This document shows, one piece after another, positions 33,848-42,673 of a stretch of 64,000 nt of DNA (position 1 is its first letter; every line of letters starts with the position of its first letter). Under the pieces are notes generated by a model. The model saw only the letters and a program-made list of their open reading frames with translations, did no database searches and was not told the DNA's origin. This DNA is from Desulfocarbo indianensis (GTDB lineage: Bacteria; Desulfobacterota; Desulfarculia; Desulfarculales; Desulfarculaceae), in NCBI GenBank assembly GCA_001184205.1, contig LBMP01000001.1:601365-665364 (forward strand). The letters are read 5' to 3'. The translations under genes were made by a program, and so were the position numbers.

Positions 33848-34903
33848 ATGGAATCCCACGAGCTACTAGCCCGGCACCTGGATCAGGCTCCCCTGGGAGC
33901 GCCGCTCACCACGGAGCTGGTGGAGATAGTAGGGGCGCTGTTCACCGCCGAGGAGGCGGAGCTGGCCGCCGAGCTTCCCTTCAAGCCGGCCAAGCTGGAA
34001 AAGCTGGCCGCCGATCTGGGGCGCGAGGCCGGCCAACTGGGCCGGATGCTGGAAAAAATGGCCGACAACGGCCTGGTTTACCAGAACGGCGACCGCTTCG
34101 GCCTGCTGCCCCTGGTGCCGGGCATGGCCGAAACCCAGTTCATGGACGGCCGGGTGAGCGACGAAAAGCGCAGCCTGGCCAGGCTCTTTGAAAATTATTA
34201 CCGCCCCGGCATCGGCCAGGCCATGGTCAGCCGGCCCCTGCCCTACAGCAGGGTGATAGCCCTGGACAGGGTGGTGGAGAACCGCCAGGGCATTTTGCCC
34301 TATGAACAGGCGGCGCGGGTGGTGGAGGAGGCCTCTTTCCGGGCGCTGACCAATTGCTACTGCCGGCAGCAAACGGAACTCTTGGGCCGGGGCTGCGGCC
34401 ACCCCAAGGACGTCTGTCTCTTGTTCGGGCCCTTTGCCCGCTTTGCCGTGGAAAAGGGCTGGGCCCGGGAGGTGGACCGGGAAGAGGCCCTGAAGACCCT
34501 GGAACGGGCGGCGCGGGCCGGCCTGATCCACGTGAGCGACAATTTGGCCCAGGGCGCCAACTTTCTGTGCAATTGCTGCGGGTGTTGCTGCATGTTTCTG
34601 AGGACCATCACCAGCCTGAAAGCCCCCGGCGCCGTGGCCCCGGCGGGGTTTTTGGCGGAGGTGGACCGGGCCGAATGCACCGCCTGCGGAGCCTGCCTGG
34701 AGGCCTGTCAGGTGGGGGCCGTGCGCCAGGAGGGTGACGAGCCGGCCACGGTGGACCCGGATGTGTGTCTGGGCTGCGGCCAATGCCAAGCCGCTTGCAG
34801 CTTCGGGGCCATCAGTATGAGCCGCCGGGGCGATTTGCCGGCGCCGCCGGCCGATTGGCTGGAACTGAACCGCCGGCTCCTGGAAGACCGCGAAGGAAAA
34901 TAA
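33848..34903 (+). CDS. Winged-helix protein with Cys clusters and C-terminal 2[4Fe-4S] ferredoxin domain
   Basis: Residues 1 to about 90 look like a winged-helix unit (KPAKLEKLAADLGREAGQLG, EKMADNGLVYQNGDRFGL). The middle has two Cys groups, NCYCRQQTELLGRGCGH (about 168-184) and NFLCNCCGCCCMFL (about 237-250). Then two [4Fe-4S] motifs follow, CTACGACLEACQVGA and CLGCGQCQAACSFGA (about 276-325). It may couple redox state to another partner or be an electron-transfer subunit; proteins like this are widespread in sulfate reducers without a fixed role. I chose the ATG at 33848 because upstream in-frame starts lie in or before the promoter and hairpin. Confidence 0.8.
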   Translation: MESHELLARHLDQAPLGAPLTTELVEIVGALFTAEEAELAAELPFKPAKLEKLAADLGREAGQLGRMLEKMADNGLVYQNGDRFGLLPLVPGMAETQFMDGRVSDEKRSLARLFENYYRPGIGQAMVSRPLPYSRVIALDRVVENRQGILPYEQAARVVEEASFRALTNCYCRQQTELLGRGCGHPKDVCLLFGPFARFAVEKGWAREVDREEALKTLERAARAGLIHVSDNLAQGANFLCNCCGCCCMFLRTITSLKAPGAVAPAGFLAEVDRAECTACGACLEACQVGAVRQEGDEPATVDPDVCLGCGQCQAACSFGAISMSRRGDLPAPPADWLELNRRLLEDREGK

Positions 34904-35338
34904 GTTTTTATGCGCCCGCGGCTTGCCGCCGGGCAAAGCGTGATTAAGTTGTTATATAGCGTTGGCTTAAGCCGGCGGCTCCTTTAAGGGCGAGCCAGGC
35001 GAGACCGGGGACCCCAAGGCCCCAAAAGGAAAAGAGAAAACCACCAGCCGCCATTGCCGGGCTCGAGGGGGTCAATAAAACGAAGCCCCAAAACCATAGG
35101 GAAGCGAAGGCTTATCGGCGGCTCTTAAAAACAAGGCATGGAGGGGAGGCCAACCCCAATCCGCTTTAGCTCAGCTTGGCGCCAAGAAAGAGGCCCGCAT
35201 ATATTAAAGCAAGGGCTTTAACCTAATAAGCGCGCTGGCCGGCGGAGCAAGGCAAACCAAAACCTCCATTGATCTCGTGGCTCAAAACGCCTGGAAAAGG
35301 TTGCGAGGTTGATGGAAGAGCTCAAGGAAGAAAAAGTC
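34904..35338. other. Intergenic region before the sigma-factor gene
   Basis: 435 bases, purine-rich in the middle (about 35010-35150), with no recognisable gene, RNA or repeat family. The sigma-factor promoter should lie here, but no strong pair of boxes stands out. Confidence 0.35.
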
Positions 35339-36418
35339 ATGGCTGACATAGCAGAACGCTCCAGCGATCTCAGCCTGGATACGCCGGTCACCTATTTTAA
35401 AGAGGTGGAAGGGCGGGATCTCTTGACCCCGGAGAGGGAGATAGAGCTGGGCCAGACCATCTTGGAGGGCCGCGAGGTCATCTTGCACAAAAGCCTGGAG
35501 ATTATCCGCAAGGACAAGCACTCGCGCGATACCTGCGACCGCATCGAGTACTGGCTGGAGGATAGCCACAAGTCTCCGCTTTCGGTGGAAGACATCATGG
35601 CCGAGGCCAAGGAGAAGGTCTATCATTGCTCCAAGCGCCTGAAGCCCACCAAGAAGATGGCCAAGCTCATCGACGAGATCGAGCGCGCCAGGGGTCAGGT
35701 GGAAACCGCGGTGCAGGAGATGGTGGAGGCCAACCTGCGCCTGGCGGTCAGCATAGCGAAAAAGTATACTTTCAGGGGCCTTAGCTTCGCCGACCTCATT
35801 CAGGAAGGCAACATCGGCCTCATGAAGGCGGTGAACCGCTACGACTACCGCACCGGCTACCGCTTCAGCACCTTCGCTTCCTGGTGGATACGGCAGACCA
35901 TAAGCCGCGCCATCTACGATCAGGCGCGCACCATCCGCATCCCCATCCACCTGCTGGAGCTCAGGTCCAAGTACTTCCGGGTCTATTACGGCCTTCTGAA
36001 GGAGCTGGGCCGCGAGCCTTCCCCCAAGGAAGTGGCCGAGCGGGTGGGCATCGACGAGGCCAAGGTCAAGGACCTGGTCAACCTCACCCTGGACTCCACC
36101 AGCCTGGAGACCCCGGTGGGCGACGACGGCGACGAGCTGGGCGATTTCATCGAGAACACCGACGCCGAATGCCCCTTCGAGGCGGTGGGCGAGAGCGAGA
36201 TGCAGGACCACCTCATGGAGGCCCTGGACACCCTGGACGCCCGCGAACGCCGCATCTTGGAGATGCGTTTCGGCCTGGGCGACGAAGACGAGCACACCCT
36301 GGAGGAAGTGGGCCAGGTGTTCAACCTTTCCCGCGAGCGGGTGCGCCAGATCGAGAAAAAGGCTCTCCAGCGCCTGCGCCATCCCAACTGGCGTCACCTG
36401 GAAGACCACGTGGGCTAA
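35339..36418 (+). CDS. RNA polymerase sigma factor, sigma-70 family (RpoD/RpoS-like group)
   Basis: Directs RNA polymerase to a promoter set. Region 1.2 (about residues 20-45) is separated from region 2 by a charged insert of roughly 75 residues. Region 2 has GLSFADLIQEGNIGLMKAV and YRFSTFASWWIRQTISRAI; region 3 has LGREPSPKEVAERVG; region 4 has TLEEVGQVFNLSRERVRQIE and ends by RLRHP. At 359 aa it is shorter than a primary RpoD, so a group 2 (stationary/stress) sigma is most likely. The ATG at 35339 follows AAGGA; ATG 35312 is an alternative. Confidence 0.92.
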   Translation: MADIAERSSDLSLDTPVTYFKEVEGRDLLTPEREIELGQTILEGREVILHKSLEIIRKDKHSRDTCDRIEYWLEDSHKSPLSVEDIMAEAKEKVYHCSKRLKPTKKMAKLIDEIERARGQVETAVQEMVEANLRLAVSIAKKYTFRGLSFADLIQEGNIGLMKAVNRYDYRTGYRFSTFASWWIRQTISRAIYDQARTIRIPIHLLELRSKYFRVYYGLLKELGREPSPKEVAERVGIDEAKVKDLVNLTLDSTSLETPVGDDGDELGDFIENTDAECPFEAVGESEMQDHLMEALDTLDARERRILEMRFGLGDEDEHTLEEVGQVFNLSRERVRQIEKKALQRLRHPNWRHLEDHVG

Positions 36419-36451
36419 GCCCGACCTTTAAGTAAACACTAAAACCACAAT

Positions 36452-36482
36452 GCCCGTCCCTGAAAGGGGGCGGGCTTTTTTT
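36452..36482 (+). terminator. Rho-independent terminator after the sigma-factor gene
   Basis: GCCCGTCCC (36452-36460) pairs with GGGGGCGGGC (36466-36475; one G unpaired or wobble) and is followed by seven T. Clear stem plus T-run. Confidence 0.82.
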
Positions 36483-36657
36483 ATGTGGCGAAACGCGGTG
36501 ACCGCTGTTTTCCCATAAAAACACCTGATAGCCGCATACCATTACCTTTTTGTTATAATCGGTTGCTTGCTCCGTGCTATTATGCAAGTTGCTAAATTCT
36601 TATCGGCTGGCCCGGAAGAGCGGCAGTATAGGCGTCTGATTAAATTAAAGGGGAAAC

Positions 36658-39311
36658 ATGCCTGCCCATTCACCCTTTGGGAAATATTTACGGTCAGCGT
36701 CGGCTGGCCTTTTATTCTGCCTTTTTTTAGCCGGGCCCGCATTGGCGGCGGATTTCGTCTGGGTTGGCGCTGGCGGCGGAGGCGACGGATCATCGTGGGA
36801 TGATGCCTTGAACTGGGACCTGGCAGCCGGCTTTCCGGGCGCTGGCGATACCGTAAGGTTCAATTCAAACGCCGCCGTGACCCTGGGCGCGGACCGCGTG
36901 GTCGATGCGGTGTACCTCGCGACACAGGACACGGCCTTTGACGGCGGGGAAGCTTTTTACTCACCACCGCCACCCTGACCGACATGGGCGCCGATTCACT
37001 GACCATGTCCAGCGCGGGCGATAATTTAATTATCACCAGCGGTCTTGACCTGCAAAACAGCGGGTTTCTTTTAAATGGTCCGGGCGCATTCACGGTTCAA
37101 GGCTCCGACACCTTTGATTGCGGCTCGGCAGGATACCTGGAACTGAAAAACGGCGCCAGGCTCAACCTGAACGGCAACCAGACTATCGGCCTGACTACCG
37201 ACTCCCCCCTGTGGGGCTCTGGCACTGGAATCAGTTTGTCAAACGGCGCCACTCTCACCTTGACCAAGCCAAGAACAGGTTGGGGTAATTACGAAGGAAA
37301 TATCAGCGGGAACGGCAACCTGGCCCTTGATTTATCAGGTCGGTATGGCATGACCGGTTCCCACAGCTACACCGGTTGGACCTGGATCATAAGCGGCGAC
37401 CTTGAACTCATGGGCGCCAGAAGAGGTGTTCTTCCCAGCAGCACGACCCTGCAAATAGAAAGCGGCGCCCAACTAAGTCCCACCAGGGAAACCGTGACCG
37501 GCCTAAGCGGGGCGGGCACCATCAATATATGTGGTATGGCGAAACCTTCACCGTGAACCAGGCATACGATAGCACCTTTAGCGGGGACATTGACGATGAA
37601 GACGGCGATGGGTTGTTTCGCAAAACCGGAACCGGCAGCCTGACCCTCACCGGCACCGTATGGTTTTCAGACGTGCGGCTTTCAAACGGCGCCCTGGTGA
37701 TTAACGGCCTCGTGCGACGTACCGTCTGGATATATAACGGCACCCTGTCGGGCACCGGGGCCATCAGCCGTCTGTATCTCAACGGCGGCACCCTTTCTCC
37801 GGGCAACAGCATCGGCGCCCTTTCCATAACCTGGTGCTGCGATTTGGACGCGGGGACATATTTGGTCGAGGTCGACCGCGGCGTGGCCGACAAGTTGGAT
37901 GTGAATGGTCTCGTTTCTATTAACAACACTTTGGACGTAAGGGGAGTTCCGTATAAGGGCTATCGGTTCATTATTATAAGCAACGACCAACATGATGCGG
38001 TGACCGGCGCCTTTGCCGGCCTGGCCGAGGGCTCCACCATTACCGCGGGCGGCGCTAAATACAGACTCAGTTACGCGGGCGGCACCGGCAACGACGTGAC
38101 CCTGACCTCGCTGGGACCTGTGAGCGGCGGGGGCTCCACCCCCACGCCCGAACCCGACCCCGAGCCCGAGCCAACGCCCGACCCGCCGGCGGCGCCCCAG
38201 GTTTCCCAGGGCTCCGGCCCCAGCCCCACGGGCTCCCTGAACGGGCCGGCCCTCACCTGGCCCCACGTGGACGGCAGCAACTTCTACCGAATCTACCGGG
38301 CCGCCTGCCCCACCTGCCCCAAGGAGCAGGTGGGCCGGGTGGCGGGCACCAGCTTCACGGACGAGAGCGCCCGGCCGGGCGGGCGATTTCAACGGCGACG
38401 GGGTCATGGACCTTTTGTGGTGGGACCCGGACACGGGCGGGCTCTCCATCTGGTACCTGAACAGCGGCGCGGTGCAGAGCGTCGGCTCACCGGGCGCTGG
38501 CCTGGACATCGGCCAATGGCTTTTGGTGAACACCGGCGACTTCAACAATGACGGCGTCTGGGACCTCTTGTGGTGGAACCCGGAGACCGGCGCGGCGGCC
38601 ATTTGGTACCTGACCGCCACGGCGAATTCATCCGGCGGCATGGGCTTCCAAGCCTCCGACCAGGCGGGGGACATCACCGGCAACGTGACGCTATCCTATG
38701 GCGGCGACCTTAACGGCGACGGCCGGACTGATTTAATCTGGCGCGACTATGCCGGCGGCGAGGTCACGCTGTGGCTCATGGGCGAGGATGGCAAGCCGAG
38801 CCTCAACGGCCCGCCCAGCCTGGCCGATGGTATGGCCGAGGGCGGCCGGCCCGGCGTGACCGGCTCCCTGGAATGGGTCCTGCGCGGCGCGCACGACCTG
38901 AACGCCGACGGCAAGGCGGACCTGGTGTGGCAGCACGCCACGGACGGCCGGGTGGTGGTCTGGCTCATGGATGGCAGCCAGGCGCTGAGCTTCCAGGAAT
39001 ACCAGCGCGGCGAGGCCGCCAACTGGCGGGTGGCCGGCTTGGGCGACCTGAACGGCGACGGCCGGGGCGATCTGCTCTGGCGCAACGATGGGGACGGGCG
39101 CTTGCAGGCCTGGCTCATGACCGGCGGCGATCCCGCCTATGAAGAGCGGGACATGGCCCTGAGCGGCGGCGACGCGGCGGCCTGGCAGGTGAAGGCGGTG
39201 GGTGCCTTCTGCCGCGTGGGTTGCGCGGAGGCGTATTGCAAGCATGCCGAGAGCGGGGCCGCGAGGATAGTGACCTTGGACGGCGGGGAGTTTAATCTGG
39301 CGGCTGAGTGA
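36658..39311 (+). pseudogene. Broken gene for a large secreted beta-helix/FG-GAP repeat protein
   Basis: One gene appears to be cut into four frames. It begins with a signal peptide (36658, ending AGPALAAD), then autotransporter-like beta-strand repeats such as GTGSLTLTGTV, then a Pro-rich TPEPDPEPEPTPDPP linker, a fibronectin-like piece (VDGSNFYRIYRA) and FG-GAP/VCBS repeats (GDLNGDGRTDLIWRD) to 39311. Frame changes fall at the G4 run 36946-36949, at a TGTG duplication near 37529-37533, and near 38371-38395, where part of the fibronectin-like unit seems lost. Reading across each break restores family text. Three lesions make inactivation likelier than sequencing error. Confidence 0.75.
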
Positions 39312-39428
39312 GGGGGAACTGCGTACTTGATAGGGTCCGTCCTCAATTGATGGGGGCGGGCCTTTTGTTTTGGTTGAGTCAGGATTAGTAAAAAAAGAAG
39401 AAGAGAAGAAGAGAAAGGCAGAGATTCC

Positions 39429-39473
39429 GGGGGGGAACCCTTGTCTTTTTCGGAAAAGAAAGGGTTCCCCCCC
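39429..39473. repeat. G-run palindromic repeat, copy 1
   Basis: GGGGGGGAACCCTT (39429-39442) pairs with AAGGGTTCCCCCCC (39460-39473) over 14 bp. It is followed by a C-rich tail GGTCCCCCCCTCCCAAAG. Copy 2 at 39820-39862 has the same arms, and its matching tail is on the other side. Confidence 0.75.
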
Positions 39474-39819
39474 GGTCCCCCCCTCCCAAAGAAAAGCCAT
39501 GAGCCCGTGCAGGGGTTGAGGGGGTGTTGGGGGCGGAGGGGAGAGAGTGGAGCGGGTGAAGAGGTAGGCTTTGGGGGGTGGTTGGGGAAGTGGGGGGATT
39601 CGACGGAGTTTTTATTTTGTCGAAGGTTTCATCAGATTAGGTTGTGTTTTTTGGGGGGGCAGAGAAAGAAAAAATTATCGTGACGGGCGCTGGTGACTAT
39701 CAGACGGTTTCTTTGTTCGGCTGGCGGTTTGGTGGGGTGCCCGTTGTTGACGCACGCTCTGGCTTAAATAATCATCATGAATGTGAGAGCCTCATAGTTT
39801 TTCTTGGGGAGGGGGGTTT

Positions 39820-39862
39820 GGGGGGAACCCTTTCTTTTACTGTAAATGAAAGGGTTCCCCCC
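39820..39862. repeat. G-run palindromic repeat, copy 2
   Basis: GGGGGGAACCCTTTC pairs with GAAAGGGTTCCCCCC, and with one mismatch the pairing continues into the AT-rich loop for about 20 bp in all. The flank CTTGGGGAGGGGGGTTT (39803-39819) is the inverted counterpart of the tail of copy 1. Confidence 0.75.
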
Positions 39863-39996
39863 AAGCAGAAAACATGAAGGCAGAAATACCGGGTGGGGAC
39901 CTCCCAAACCGAGCTTTGCTGAGGGGCTGAAGCATGCCGAAACCAAAGATGTATAATCAACCCATAAAAAGAAACCTCATGCCATGGAGCCGCGTC

Positions 39997-40368
39997 ATGA
40001 TCAAAAAGGTTTTCATAATCCCGGCGCTGATCGCTGTCTTGTGGGTGGCCCTGGTTTACACCGCCCATGCGGAGACCCGGGTTTACGTGCATTTCTTCGT
40101 GGTGCCCATTCCCAGCCAGGACGGCACCAAGGATGAGATGGCGGCCCTCAGGCGGAAGCTGATCGAACTGGCCGGCGGCTATACCGAGCTGGGCATGGCC
40201 CAGGGCGGCTCCCAGGAGGAGGACGGCAGCCTTGAGACCAGCTACAGCATGGCCTTTATCGTATCCGCCTCCCGCAACATAACGGCCGACCTCGAGGAAT
40301 ACGTGCCCCTGCACTTTCCGGTGCAGAAGCCTTTTATCTTGGTATGGCAGGCCGGCCTGAACCAATAG
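39997..40368 (+). CDS. Small exported protein (123 aa)
   Basis: A signal peptide (about residues 1-25, ending TAHA) precedes a compact alpha/beta domain with no recognised family. Features are ETRVYVHFFVVPIPSQDG near the mature N-terminus and a hydrophobic strand PFILVWQAGLNQ at the end. I chose ATG 39997 (GGAG 7 bases upstream) because it gives the clean signal peptide; an ATG 21 codons earlier does not. It overlaps no other gene and is 9 bases from the next ATG, so the two are probably an operon. Confidence 0.65.
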   Translation: MIKKVFIIPALIAVLWVALVYTAHAETRVYVHFFVVPIPSQDGTKDEMAALRRKLIELAGGYTELGMAQGGSQEEDGSLETSYSMAFIVSASRNITADLEEYVPLHFPVQKPFILVWQAGLNQ

Positions 40369-40377
40369 GAGGCCATG

Positions 40378-40887
40378 ATGAAGGCGGCGGCTGAGGCGCG
40401 TTACATAAACAAGCCATGGCGGCTTATGGCCGTGGCGCTTGCCATGCTGTTAATGGCGGCCTGCGCCGCCACCAATCAATTCGGCCCCGACGCCCCGCTG
40501 GTGCGGGTGCGGATAGATGGCTACGCCCAGCCCATGGCGCCGCCCGAGACCGCGGGCGAGGTGACGCCGGTGCGCTGGGATTGGGGATTGTATCTGGTGG
40601 AGGCCGGCGGAGACTTGCGCAAATTGAGCGAGCTTAACGGAACCCGCACCACGGTTTTGATAAGGAATCCCCTCTCGGCCAGCGGCGAATTCCGCGTGCC
40701 GCCGGGCCGCCACACGGTGCGGCTTTTGGTGGAGGCCTACCAATATTATTACATCGGCCTGTTCCCCGCGCCCCAGAGCCTCTTGTTCTTTCAGCGGGAT
40801 TACCGCCTGGATCTGGCCCCTGGCCAACGGGGCGAAATCCGGGCCCGGCCGGGCGGGCCGCCGCCCGGCGAACCGCCCGCCGATTGA
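40378..40887 (+). CDS. Hypothetical lipoprotein (169 aa)
   Basis: Signal peptide with lipobox LLMAAC (mature Cys near residue 29), then a mainly beta domain with VRVRIDGYAQPM and a strand FRVPPGRHTVRLLVEAYQYY that resembles PEGA-like surface domains. The C-terminus is Pro/Gly-rich. AGGAGG sits two bases before an ATG at 40375 and five bases before the ATG at 40378; the second spacing is better. It follows the exported protein at 39997, suggesting a shared envelope role. Family not recognised. Confidence 0.65.
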   Translation: MKAAAEARYINKPWRLMAVALAMLLMAACAATNQFGPDAPLVRVRIDGYAQPMAPPETAGEVTPVRWDWGLYLVEAGGDLRKLSELNGTRTTVLIRNPLSASGEFRVPPGRHTVRLLVEAYQYYYIGLFPAPQSLLFFQRDYRLDLAPGQRGEIRARPGGPPPGEPPAD

Positions 40888-41041
40888 CCACGGAAAAGCG
40901 GCGGCCCTATTTGACCAGCCAACGAAGGTTGGCGTGGGCCAATAACTGCCAGGTGGTCTGGTCATAGGAAAACACCGTGAGGCGCTGGGCCGGGGCAAGT
41001 CCGGCCAAACCATGTCTCTTTTAACGGCGTACCGCCAAATC

Positions 41042-41070
41042 AAAAAGCCCCGGCCCTTAAAGGCCGGGGC
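41042..41070 (-). terminator. Rho-independent terminator of the TRAP/CoA-ligase operon
   Basis: GCCCCGGCC (41047-41055) pairs with GGCCGGGGC (41062-41070). On the minus strand the stem is followed by TTTTT (41042-41046). It ends the operon whose last gene stops at 41167. Confidence 0.82.
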
Positions 41071-41166
41071 GCCATGAAAGCGGGCGCGCTTAACGCGGGG
41101 CCTGGGTCCTTTTCCTCGCCAAGCCCGAGCCCATGCCTAGCCGCCCTTGGTTCGGAAGGGTGATTG

Positions 41167-42660
41167 CTATTTTTGGGTGACGGAGCGCCGCAGCTCGCGT
41201 TTTAAAATCTTGCCGGCCGGGCTGGTGGGCAGGCTGGCCACGGCCACGAACTCCTTGGGCGACTTGAAGGAGGCCAGGCGCTCCCGGCAAAAGGCCTTGA
41301 GCCCGGCCGGGTCCAGCTCGGCGCCGGGCTTGAGCACCAGGTAGGCGGTGACCCGCTCGCCGTATTCCGCGTCGGGCAGTCCGATCACCGAGCACTCGGC
41401 CACCTCCGCCCGCTGATAGAGCACCTCCTCCACCTCGCGGGGATACACGTTCTCGCCGCCGGAGATGATGAGGTCCTTCAAGCGGTCCACGATGAACAGA
41501 TAGCCCTCCTCATCCAGGTAGCCAACGTCGCCCGAATGCAGCCAGCCGCCCTTGAGCGCCTCGGCGGTGGCCTGGGGGTTGTCCAGATAGCCTTGCATCA
41601 CGTTGCGCCCCCGCACGCAGATCTCGCCCTCTTGACCGGCGGGCAGACTGTTGCCCGCCGCGTCCTGGATGCACACCTCCACGCTGCCCGCCGGGGTGCC
41701 CACCGAGCCCGCCTTGTGGCGGTGGTAATGGTTATAGGTCACCAGGCTGGCGGTTTCGGTCATGCCGTAGGCCTCGTGGATGTCAAGGCCGGTGAGCTGG
41801 CGCCATTGCAGCACCACCTCCCGCGCCATGCTGGCCGCGGCGCTGAAGCAATAGCGCACCTGGGCCAGCCCGGCCTTCAAGTCCGGCACCTGCAAAAGGC
41901 GCACGTACACCGTGGGCACCGCATAAAGCTTGGTGACCTTTTGCTCGGCGATGACGCCGAGCACCCGCTCCAGGTCGAAGCCGGGCAAAAGCACCAGGCC
42001 GCCGCCGGAGGCCACGGTGGCGTTCATGATGTGCATCTGGCCGAACACGTGGTTGAAGGGCAGAAAGCACAGGGCCCGGTCCTCATGGGTGGAGCGCTCG
42101 TGGTGGGCCACGTTCAAAACCGCGCTCACGGCGTTTTCATGGCTGAGGACCACGCCCTTGGGCGCGCCGGTGGTGCCGCCGGTGTAGAGCACGCAGGCCG
42201 GGTCCTGGGGATCGCGCTCCAGGGCGGCCAGGGGGGCGGCGGCCTTTTGCAGAAGAGCGTTGAAATCCAGATCGCCCTCCGGGCAGATGATCCATGGCAG
42301 GTCTTGGCGGGCCTGGCTTGCGGACAGCTCCGCCCGGCGCTGGCCGGTGGTGAAAAGCGCCCGGGGGCGGGCGTGGGCCAAAAGCAGCTCCAGCTCGCGC
42401 GGGCTCAAAAGGTGGGAAAGGGTGACCGCCACCGCGCCCGCCTTGAGGGCCCCGAAATAGAAGGCCAGCCAATCAACGGAATTGGGGGCGCAGAGCGCCA
42501 CCTTGTCGCCGGGCCGGATGCCCAGCTTTTTCAGGCCGGCCCCGGCCAGACCGGCCAGGCGGTCCAGCTCCGCGTAATCATAGCCGCGGCCGGCGTCCCA
42601 CACCGCCAGGTTATGACCCAGGAAAAGGGCGGAACGTTCCAGATTGCACGCCAGGTTCAT
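41167..42660 (-). CDS. AMP-forming acyl-CoA ligase
   Basis: Activates a carboxylic acid with ATP and CoA. The adenylate-forming signatures are all present: P-loop YTGGTTGAPKG (about residues 159-169), HEAYGMTE (about 294-301), GEICVRG, the hinge DRLKDLIISGGENVYP and the catalytic lysine in SPAGKILKRELR near the C-terminus. 497 aa is a normal length. The substrate, an aliphatic or aromatic acid, is not visible from motifs. It lies 13 bases after dctM, which suggests it activates the acid imported by the TRAP system. Confidence 0.9.
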   Translation of the reverse strand: MNLACNLERSALFLGHNLAVWDAGRGYDYAELDRLAGLAGAGLKKLGIRPGDKVALCAPNSVDWLAFYFGALKAGAVAVTLSHLLSPRELELLLAHARPRALFTTGQRRAELSASQARQDLPWIICPEGDLDFNALLQKAAAPLAALERDPQDPACVLYTGGTTGAPKGVVLSHENAVSAVLNVAHHERSTHEDRALCFLPFNHVFGQMHIMNATVASGGGLVLLPGFDLERVLGVIAEQKVTKLYAVPTVYVRLLQVPDLKAGLAQVRYCFSAAASMAREVVLQWRQLTGLDIHEAYGMTETASLVTYNHYHRHKAGSVGTPAGSVEVCIQDAAGNSLPAGQEGEICVRGRNVMQGYLDNPQATAEALKGGWLHSGDVGYLDEEGYLFIVDRLKDLIISGGENVYPREVEEVLYQRAEVAECSVIGLPDAEYGERVTAYLVLKPGAELDPAGLKAFCRERLASFKSPKEFVAVASLPTSPAGKILKRELRRSVTQK

Positions 42661-42673
42661 GACAGTCTTTCGC

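Larger units (their letters stand above)
39312..39996. other. Non-coding region with palindromic G-run repeats
   Basis: 685 bases without a convincing gene. It holds two copies of a palindrome (39429-39473 and 39820-39862) in opposite orientation, with G/T-rich sequence between them. The open frames here are low-complexity Gly/Lys/Pro strings. Confidence 0.55.

Noticed and set aside
36550-36657. Possible c-di-GMP riboswitch before the broken repeat gene
   Set aside because: The conserved core words of the GEMM class were not found here, nor before the two chemoreceptor genes.
39441-39877. Small open frames between the G-run palindromes
   Set aside because: They translate to Gly/Lys/Pro low-complexity text, run through the palindromes and have no ribosome sites.
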